Notes under the pieces: generated by a model | Databases searched by the model: none | Seen by the model: the letters and a program-made list of their open reading frames with translations, nothing else | What the model was told of the DNA's origin: nothing | In this document: in pieces, positions 56,102 through 64,000 of the stretch | How the letters are laid out: every line of letters begins with the position of its first letter | Numbering within the stretch: position 1 is the first letter of the stretch | Assembly: GCF_020080835.1 (NCBI RefSeq) | Contig: NC_058167.1 | Coordinates: 5,438,459 to 5,502,458, forward strand | DNA: 64,000 bases | Direction: 5' to 3' | Source: Cotesia glomerata | Taxonomy: Eukaryota; Arthropoda; Insecta; Hymenoptera; Braconidae | Made by a program: the position numbers and the translations under genes

Positions 56102-58293
56102 ATGAATCATTCTTGTGATCTCATCAAATCTCTTCAAAACTTAGTCAACTCAATAGCTCAATCATTTAATGATTTGAAAGAAAAGACAATGAGTGAAGAG
56201 TATTGTCAAAGATGTTACAATGTTTGCTCTGAAACAATTGAATATTTTAATACTATTTTGATGGATCAGCAAACAAGTGTTCAAGTCAAAAGAAGTGTTC
56301 AAGCAAACATTGTACTGTTGTATTGGTATGCTCATCAATTTACCAGATTAAGTGGTCAAGTTGTTGGTGGTGATCTAAGTGCAAGAAATAGTCTGATCAA
56401 GTGGCAAGACCTTGAGAATGCCTTTTCAAATAATATTAAAACTGGTTGTGTTGTAAATCGTGCCCATACTGATTTAAGAGAATTTTTAAATGACTCAAAA
56501 GATTTAGTTATTGAAAAAATTGGAAGTATGATGAGAAATGCTGGAAACCTCAAAGTTAATGTAGAATTGTTCTGTATATTCAGAAATTCAAAAAATGGTG
56601 ATACAGTTGAAGAAAAAAAGTCTTTTAACACGAAAAGCCGTGAGATAATACAAGCTACACGATTAGATGAATGGTACATGAACAATGTGTACTATAAATT
56701 ATTGAAGAAAGTTGAAGAATTCAATCAAAAAGATTCAGGATGGAGTTTGGTGGAAATTAACAACTTGGTTGTAACTATGTCAACATTTTTACCTCTACAG
56801 GCTGGTGAATCAACGTATGTGCAACTGCCTAAAGATATTCAACACAAAAGAGCGGTTCTTAACATTGAGAACTTCGATGAGTATTGCTTTCTCTGGTGTA
56901 TTGTGGCTGCATTATACGAACCTCAAACTGGGCATCCTGAAAGGACAACTTCATATCCACATTTTAGTTCGGTACTCAATTACGAAGGTACTAAATTTCC
57001 TGTAGCTCTAAAAGATATCCCTAAATTTGAAAAGTTAAATAATTTATCTATTAATGTTTATGGCATAGAGTCAGAATTTACACAAAAAAATTCAGAAAAA
57101 AGTAAAATAATTCCTGTATATTTAAATAACGATTTTTACTCTAAAAAAGTTATTCATCTACTGGTAATAGAGAAAAATATGAATACTCACGATAATGATA
57201 CGAAAAATTATGAACCTAGATTTCTACAACTACAACTCTTTATTCAAAAAAAAATTATGTAATTCATTATAAGAATTTAAAACAATGTTTAAGTTTAGGT
57301 CTAAAGTTATCTAAAATTTATAGAATATTGAAATTCAAACAATCTTCATGGCTAAAGCCATATATTGATAAAAACACACAGTGTAGACAAAATGCCAAGA
57401 ATGATTTTGAAAAAAATTTATTTAAACTCATGAATAACAGTGTATTTGGTAAGACTATGAAAAATGTAAAAAAACATAAAGATGTGCATTTAATTACTAA
57501 ATGGGAGGGAAGGTATGGTGCTAAAGCTTTAATTTCTAAACCTAATTTTCATAGTCTTACTATTTTTGGTGAAAACATAATTATAATTGAACTAACAAAA
57601 GCTAAAGTCTATTTTAATAAACCAATCCATGTTGGATTTTCTATAATAGATTTATTGAAAATATTTATTTATGACTTTCACTATAATTATATTAAAAACA
57701 ATTATCGACATACCTCCAAATTAATGTACACAGACACTGATAGCTTAATCTACCATTTTTCTGTACCAAACATTTATGAAGACATTAAGCATGATTTATC
57801 AAAGTTCGATACCTCTGATTACCCTGTTGATAATATTTATCAAATACCGTTGGTTAATAAAAAAGTTCTGGGGCTTATGAAGGATGAAAATAATGGAAAA
57901 ATTATGTCCGAATTTGTGGGTCTCAGAGCTAAACTGTATGCTTTTGAAATATTTAATCCTGCTGAAGAAAAAGATAAAATTAAAAAAAGAGCAAAAGGCG
58001 TTAAAGGTTCAACTTTGAAAACCATCACATTCAATGATTTCAAAAAATGTCTGAATGACCACATTAATTTATTGCATGAACAATTTATAATCAAAAATAA
58101 AAATCATGAAGTATGGACTTCAATCCAAAAAAAATTATCTTTAAGTTGGGAAGATGATAAACGTCAGTTATTAAAAAATAGTACTGACACTTTACCATGG
58201 GGATTTAATGTGTCTGTGAATAATTTAATGAAAATAGAGAATACTCAAGATAAAATTAAGAAAATAAAATTCAAAAAGAGAAAATTAATGTAA
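56102..58293 (+). pseudogene. POLB: Polinton 2 DNA polymerase B with a large internal deletion
   Basis: 56102-57262 encodes the N-terminal region, from MNHSCDLIKSLQNLVNSIAQ to the conserved CFLWCIVAALYEPQTGHPER, TSYPHFSSVLN and FPVALKDIPKFEKLNNLSIN. Then, with a frame change near 57250, the thumb/palm appears: KQCLSLGLKLSKIYRILKF, KNLFKLMNNSVFGKTMKN (motif B), KLMYTDTDSLIYHF (motif C) and a basic end. Exonuclease motifs and polymerase motif A are missing, so a segment of several hundred residues was deleted. The gene cannot make an active polymerase. Convergent with the integrase at 59231-58399. Confidence 0.88.
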
Positions 58294-58398
58294 ATAATTG
58301 TAAATCTAGTTCAAGGTTTATAAATAAAGTATAAAAATTTATGTTGTAAAATTTTTTTATTTCAATTCAATGTATCAAACCTTCCATCTATAATTTAT

Positions 58399-59231
58399 TT
58401 ACATATCAGTTTCATCAATCCAGCTATTGTGTTTAGTATCAAAGCCCAACCATTTCACATACAATTTATTTCCACGTTTTTTTAACACTTTCTCAACGAG
58501 GAAAATATCTGAGTACTTGGCTTTGCTGAGTTCTTCGTTGTAAAATCCACCTTTAATTGGTATACCAATCCAGTCTTCCAGCTCATACGTTACCGGATCC
58601 GTATTTCGTACTTTTGTAACAGTGAATAGTTCAGTTGTCCAGTTTGGTGTGTAACCTTTTTCAAATACATGCTTGTACCTGCTTATGCGGACTACATCCC
58701 CAACTTTAAATTTATTTTTTTTCCTCTTTGATTTTCCTCTTTTCCCCTCTCAGCAAGCATATCAATCCATTTGTAACTTCCACGAGCTGAGAATTCTCGC
58801 CACATTTTAGTTTTTAAAGTTCAATTGAATCTCTCAACTATACTCGCTTTCATGTTTGAATATGTTGAATATAAATTGATGTCGTGACGTTTCATGAGCT
58901 TTTTAAATTCTGTATTGTAAAACTCTTTACCCTGATCAACATGTAAATTTTTGGGGACTCGCCTCTGCTCAAGCACAGACTTCATAGCACTGGTGACTTC
59001 AACACCTGTCTTCCTTTTGATTGGAACCGCACACGCAAACTTTAAAAATGTATCTACAATTGTTAGTAAATACTTTTATCCTTTATTCACGCTCGCATAT
59101 GGGATTATCTCCACTAAGTCAGCTTGCCAAGTTTCATCAATTCCACGAATATCAAAATGACGATGTAGATAATTTCTTCGAGCTGGCTTATGAAGTTCCT
59201 GTGCTATCACTGATTTTTTCTCCTCCATTGA
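58399..59231 (-). pseudogene. INT: Polinton 2 integrase with C-terminal chromodomain
   Basis: Conceptual frames give AQELHKPARRNYLHRHFDIR, ETWQADLVEIIPYASVNKG (first Asp), LHVDQGKEFYNTEF (second Asp) and KASIVERFN (Glu). Then, after breaks, KVGDVVRISRYKHVFEKGYT, TYELEDWIGIPIKGG and a chromodomain end YVKWLGFDTKHNSWID. In-frame stops occur after SVNKG (TAA) and after VERFN (TGA), and a deletion or frame change falls near 58740. Polinton integrases of this type carry a chromodomain, unlike the copy at 19481-20458. Confidence 0.88.
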
Positions 59232-59269
59232 TTATAGCTTCCAGTTTCTTTATTCGTTGAGTATTCTCA
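59188..59269 (-). pseudogene. 3' part of the interrupted coiled-coil protein
   Basis: ENTQRIKKLEAIINGGEKIS, then a stop at 59188-59190. In phase with the segment at 62597-62951 once the pogo-type element and one TSD copy are ignored. Overlaps the start of the integrase region in another frame. Confidence 0.6.
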
Positions 59270-62200
59270 CAAGGAAACTCTCTCCGGTGTCCCCTCCGAT
59301 TTTGATGAAACTGAGATATGTTATTCTCCGTCGAAATCTAAAAGACACGTATTTTTTTTTATCTGCGGAAAAACATTTCTAGGGGGTGAAACTACCCCTC
59401 AAAGTTTAGCCTCCAAAGGGGTGTTTTTCAAGTTTCGCATACTTGCAGTTAAAATAATCGAATGGGACCAATTGCATAATTTTCAAGGTGGAAAATCATG
59501 AAAAATGCTTTTGGTTTTATAATAAAACAATGGATAGAACAAAAGTTATGAGGGTTGAAAATCACAAAACTTTTATAAAAAAAAAACTATTCTATGGATT
59601 TCAATGAAACCAACGGCAATCGGAAGAGAAAAAAAAAGTAGAGAATATGTCTTTCGGGGTTTTTCCGAAAAATTAAGTTTAGGGGGTAAACATCCTTTAA
59701 GCATATCTACATTGACCACCAAGAAAATATCGTTCTTTATATTAATTTCGATATGAATTCATCAATAATAATTTGTTCGTACATTTCTAGCACTTAGAAA
59801 ATAATAATAATATTATATCTTAATATTTTACTTACTTGTTTACTTCTCATACCAAACTTTATTTTGTGTATCGGGACATCAAATATTATAAATGTCATGT
59901 AATGTGAATCTGTTTTGGAAAAAAAAGAAAAAAGAAAAAATGCTTACAATATATGCTTTACTATAATCAAATTAAATTTAAAAATAATTTACAAATGATT
60001 TTTTACAAAAATATTTAATATTTCTGATGTTTATGAAATTTAATACTTAAATTCATCATTTTGTCATATGCAGATCTATTCAATATATGTTTTGCAATCG
60101 TGATGTTTATGAAAAAAATGTTGAAAACACAACGACTTTTTGCACCATGAACAGCGGATAATTGCTATATTTTGACAACCAGGAACCTCACAATGAGAAT
60201 TGCATGATCCGTGAAATGCAAAATCCACAGGATTTTCGAACTCATTTGGTTTTACTTCTGTGTAGCCACTTTTGAACCACGAGTACTTGAATAAATTTAT
60301 GTACCGAGGAGATGACAATTGGATATGTGTAAGTGATTGTAATTTTATAATGTTATTTCGTAAATGCAAGTTTATGTCCAAATTCATCAAAACTGTACGA
60401 TCCGAAAAATATCGAACAAAATTTTTCCATACTCGGAATCCAAAAACATCAAGCGGTTGAATTTTCCCAGTTGTACCTTTTGGTAAGATCATTACTTCAG
60501 TATCTTTATTTGTTGGTTTAACGCTTTGTACAACTTGAGGACAATGCCCAGTCCATGAGTCAATTAGTAATAAAGATTTTGGGCCCACATTTGGAAAAAA
60601 TACCTTCTCCAACCAAATTTTGAAATGATCTGAAAATTAAAAAATATGAACTATTTGTATCAACAACAACTTATGCGCAATCCAGAAAAAAAAATAAAGA
60701 ATAATTCGTACCAAAAAAAGTGGGGATAAAAGCTTTCCATCAGCGGATACAGTTGGTTGAACTGTGTAACTATGAGTAGTAGAAGTAACAGATTGTACAA
60801 GACATTCTACTTGCTTCTCTCCTTCAACAGCTAAAGTTCGACCGGAATGCATTTCCAACTGAAAACCACTTTGATCTGAATTATATACGTTTGCTAATTC
60901 ATAAATTTTAATTTTTTTGTTTTACATTATTGACGAATTCCTCAGCTTGCTGTTTTAATGATTTACTATCTTCAATGGTTTTGGACGTGATAAACTTATT
61001 TATTTTTCTTGATACGATGCGATGTGCTCTTTTGAATGACGCGATCCACTTTGTTGATGCTTTAAAACGGAAATCTTCCGCACCAATTTCTTTTTGAGCT
61101 TGTAAGGCCCAGCTTTTTATGTCACAATCATGTATGATTAAACCTGCATCTATAGCTGCTTTGAAATTTTGTAATGTATATTCACAAATTCTTGCTAATT
61201 TTTCCTTATAAGTCCCTCCCTGATTTAAAGTATGAGCCCATCTTCGTAACTGTCGCACAGATTGTACCTTTCTAAATTTTTGTCTAACACTGTCTAAACT
61301 TGAATTTCTTTTTTTGCCACTACGCCAGTACTCGACGGCTTTCAATTTATATTCATAAGATAAATCTTCAACATCCTTAGTGCATTCGTCGATAGGTGTT
61401 TCTTGATCAACTAGTGCATTTGCCCACTCTTTATCTTCCACGACTTCCATCGTCCAATCTTTATACGGTTCTTGGAAATGCAAAGAACTTTCTTCGACCA
61501 TTTCGAATCCGGAGTATTCGTCCATAGCATTGAGTAAAATATTTTCAAAACTTTCTTTGATTTGTATTCCTTCGTCATTTACTGGCGATTCTGGAATGTT
61601 CATGACTTGAAATGTTGTTAAGAGTAGTCTTATAACATTTATAGGATTGACTTTCATTTTGCTCTATGTACTAAAATAAAGATTTTCGTACAATTTTAAA
61701 TTATTCACTAATAAAAAAAAAAAAAAAACACGATTATAATATTGAATTATAAAAGATGAAGTACATCGCAGTAACTAAACTAATCTCGAAATGATACATT
61801 TATTTATACTATGTTGTTTTTCACATTACTGACTCATATATACTAAAAATATAATTATCTCTTCTTTTGTATGAGATAACGATGAATGATTATTATGATT
61901 ATAATAAATTATTATAAGCATTTTTGATTTTTTTTTTTTTTTTCCAAAGCAGATTCACATTGAATGACATTTGTAATATTTGATGTCCCGATACACAAAA
62001 TAAAGTTTGGGATGCGAAGTAAACAAGTAAGTAAAATATTAAGATATAATATTATTATTATTTTCTAAATGCTAGAAATGTACGAAAAAATTATTATTGA
62101 TGAATTCATATCAAAATTAATATAAAAAACGATATTTTCTTGGTGGTCACTGTAGATATGCTTAAGGGATGTTCACCCCCTAAACTTAATTTTTCGGAAA

Positions 62201-62593
62201 AACCCCGAAAGACGTATTCTCTACTTTTTTTTCCTCTTCCGATTGCCGTTGGTTTCGTTGAAATCCATCAAATAGTTTTTTTTTTATAAAAGTTTTGTGA
62301 TTTTCAACCCTCATAACTTTTGTTCTATCCATTGTTTTATTATAAAACCAAAAGCATTTTTCATGATTTTCCACCCTGAAAATTATGCAATTGGTCCCAT
62401 TCGATTATTTAAACTGCAAGTATGCGAAACTTGAAAAACACCCCTTTGGAGGCTAACGTTTGAGGGGTAGTTTCACCCCTTAGAAATGTTTTTCCGCAGA
62501 TAAAAAAAAATACGTGTCTCTTAGATTTCGACGGAGAATAACATATCTCAGTTTCATCAAAATCGGAGGGGGACACCGGAGAGAGTTTCCTTG
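59270..62593 (-). mobile_element. Pogo/CENP-B-type DNA transposon with long TIRs
   Basis: Termini CAAGGAAACTCTCTCCGGTG and the complement, flanked by TCA on both sides (59267-59269 and 62594-62596). TIRs are unusually long, ~630 bp (59270-~59900 and ~61965-62593), and include GTGTATCGGGACATCAAAT near their inner ends. Inside, on the minus strand, is a CENP-B HTH plus DDE_1-like transposase. A TA duplication is usual for this superfamily; the in-frame continuity of the interrupted gene supports TCA here. Confidence 0.85.
60076..61657 (-). pseudogene. Pogo-like (CENP-B HTH, DDE_1) transposase
   Basis: 61657-60908 begins with an acidic region, then YEYKLKAVEYWRSGKKRNSS (HTH), SVRQLRRWAHTLNQGGTYKE and the CENP-B-type second HTH (FRFKASTKWIASFKRAHRIV). 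After a one-base frame change in an A-run near 60920 come YNSDQSGFQLEMHSGRTL (first Asp), STTHSYTVQPTVSADGKLLS and SLLLIDSWTGHCPQVVQ (second Asp), then ILPKGTTGKIQPLDVFGFRV. The C-terminus adds a Cys/His cluster (CEVPGCQNIAIIRCSWCKKS). A second frame break lies near 60640. Nearly complete but inactive as read. Confidence 0.85.
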
Positions 62594-62596
62594 TCA

Positions 62597-62951
62597 GTAA
62601 TTAATTCTTTTTTATGCTTCTGTCGTTTTATTATCACTTTCAATTCTTCATTTTCTTTTTTTAATAAATTAAATGAAGTCTCTAACGTTACCACTTGGGA
62701 GTGCAAATGTGAAATGACTTCTGATTGTTCTGTCATGAAACTGTTATACATTACAGACAGTTCTCTTTTTTACAAATTATACAGTTGCTGCATCGTTAAC
62801 ACTTATAGGATTATCAACATTACACAGTCTCCTATTCTCTATATCATATTGTTCATCAGTAGTTATTTTGAAACCTTGTCCACGTGGTTCTGGTGGTCCG
62901 CTAACTCCAACACCATTTTTCAACGATCGTCCAAATATATCAATGCTCATT
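62597..62951 (-). pseudogene. Polinton coiled-coil protein (MSIDIFGR type), 5' part
   Basis: Starts MSIDIFGRSLKNGVGVSGPP, then GQGFKITTDEQYDIENRRLC and NVDNPISVNDAATV, a TAA (~62780), then in frame ELSVMYNSFMTEQSEVISHL and a heptad-rich segment LLKKENEELKVIIKRQ. The N-terminal pattern (M-S-h-D-h-F-G-R, Y-D-h-x-N-x-R-L-C-N-V) recurs in animal Polintons, where it may be a trimeric fibre-like or capsid-associated protein; that role is conjecture. Interrupted at 62597 by the pogo-type element and also by the TAA. Confidence 0.65.
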
Positions 62952-63005
62952 GTTCTGTTTACTTTGACAGATAACCAGTGAATAAAAAAATATTTTATAC
63001 TGTTG

Positions 63006-63922
63006 CTAATATATAACTCCAGCTTCACTCAACTCTTCAATAATTGAAATAATTTCATTGGTGTGGCTTGAATTACGAGCAGCTTGAGATGCCATAAGCA
63101 AATGTAGTCTGTCAACCAATTCATTTGGATCATCCCAGTAAACATAATCCATGTGTGCCTTTCGTTTTTTTGCTATCATAAATTTTGGTAATCCTTCGCC
63201 AGTATATTTAGCAAGATAGTCAGCAATATATTTCTCATACTTTTGAGAATAATCTCGATAAATACCATTATCTGGTTTATAATTTTTTTTGTGCATATTT
63301 GTAAACTCCATAATTTCAAAATATTTTTGTAAATCATCTTGAGTGATCAGTGAATCTTGTGGTTATTTTTGGAATACTAACTCCAATAAACCTTCAGTTT
63401 TGGATAGGTTTTATCCTTTATATGAATAGTATTACCAATAAATTTTACAGCTGAATCACCTATATATAATTCATGGTTTTTTTTACGCACACCATATCTT
63501 AAATCAATCGTAGGATGCTTTTTATTTAAATTATTCAAGTATTTGGTAAATAAATTCGGTTTAGTTGGAGTACTTGTATTTATAGGAGATATTTGCTTTT
63601 CATCAATTTTACTGTTAGCTGTGTCATCATCTGTTATTAAACTATCATACTTAGTTATTTCATCATTTTGTGTTTTTTCAACCAATGCAAGTTTATTTTC
63701 TTCTTTGATTTTATTTTCAGTTTCTTCTTGCTTAAATTTTTTCGTTGATGATTCAATTAGGCTTTGCAGTGGTGTTACTACGGGCTTAAATAGTTCATCC
63801 AGATTTTTTTCGGTGGTATCTTTTCCCATTTTCAACAATTTATGCTTTTGTCTAATAGCATCACTAACCTGAGATATTTGACGTAAAATATCTTTTCGCT
63901 CTGTAATTTCTTCAGGTTTCAT
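63006..63922 (-). pseudogene. Conserved Polinton 2 protein of unknown function, frameshifted
   Basis: 63922-63377 starts MKPEEITERKDILRQISQVS, has a long Lys/Glu-rich linker and ends with YGVRKKNHELYIGDSAVKFI plus IHIKDKTYPKLK. A one-base frame change near 63410 and a TAA near 63366 follow. The rest gives LITQDDLQKYFEIMEFTNMH, RKAHMDYVYWDDPNELVDRL, HLLMASQAARNSSH and NEIISIIEELSEAGVIY. The YWDDPNELVDRL...EL-EAG-hhY end is very characteristic of animal Polintons. Function unknown; by position it is near capsid genes that would lie past the window edge. Confidence 0.75.
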
Positions 63923-64000
63923 GTTGGTGCAGTGATACTTACAGCATCTATGACTATAATTAATTGAATGTTGGTCAATTTATACTGATAAAACAGTCAA

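Larger units (their letters stand above)
44900..64000. mobile_element. Polinton/Maverick-like region 2 (degenerate, runs off the right edge)
   Basis: Polymerase B, chromodomain integrase, the coiled-coil protein and the 63-kb protein together identify a second Polinton, distinct in sequence from Polinton 1. The small genes at 45.3-48.1 kb and 54.6 kb are included by inference, because hAT copy 2 separates them from the rest and because the exonuclease-like family is shared with Polinton 1. No terminal inverted repeat was found. Capsid genes, if any, would lie to the right of the window. Confidence 0.6.

Overview
The window looks like arthropod, most likely insect, nuclear DNA. It is very AT-rich, genes carry short GT-AG introns, and almost everything recognisable is a transposable element of kinds common in insects, often one inside another. 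A parasitoid-wasp or other hymenopteran host is a guess from the flavour of the Polinton genes; nothing here proves it. No rRNA, tRNA or CRISPR array was seen.

Layout. 1-2330: a ~425-bp satellite array, with a stray inverted piece at 36590-36890. 2688-4126: a small three-exon gene with a ZSWIM3/FAR1-like zinc-binding domain, followed in the same frame by a lysine-rich ORF; this is the best candidate for ordinary host coding sequence. 5340-6437: 3' end of an R1-clade non-LTR retrotransposon ending in (TA)n. 6438-11146: hAT-like transposon copy 1, inserted in that (TA)n.

11.8-35.05 kb: a decayed Polinton/Maverick (Polinton 1), genes mostly on the minus strand. It has an adenovirus-type protease, major capsid protein, PX-like core protein, minor capsid (penton-like) protein, retroviral-type integrase, several conserved Polinton proteins and protein-primed DNA polymerase B. 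A PIF/Harbinger element (15398-19280, TSD ATA) splits the minor capsid gene, and a non-coding LTR retrotransposon (23106-28688) separates the polymerase end from the capsid/integrase end. I found no packaging ATPase.

35-40.6 kb: simple repeats, a foldback MITE, a second R1-type 3' tail, a 60-bp minisatellite and a broken transposase resembling the CMC/EnSpm group. 40625-44677: an almost complete ISL2EU element (TSD AT) with a SWIM-YqaJ nuclease gene and a THAP-DDE transposase gene.

44.7 kb to the right edge: apparently a second Polinton-like region (Polinton 2). It holds small genes of unknown function, a polymerase B that has lost its exonuclease and motif A, an integrase with a chromodomain, a coiled-coil protein and a conserved 63-kb protein. 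It is interrupted by hAT copy 2 (48991-54166, TSD CTATATAT), which itself contains a Kolobok element (50988-52963, TSD TTAA), and by a pogo/CENP-B-type element (59270-62593).

The Polinton capsid, protease, integrase and polymerase genes would once have formed a self-synthesising transposon or virus-like unit; most now carry stops, frameshifts or insertions. The points I find most worth following up are a three-member protein family that looks like a DEDDh exonuclease with its catalytic residues lost, the coding-free LTR element with highly structured LTRs, and the tandem-repeat protein at 45294-45794.
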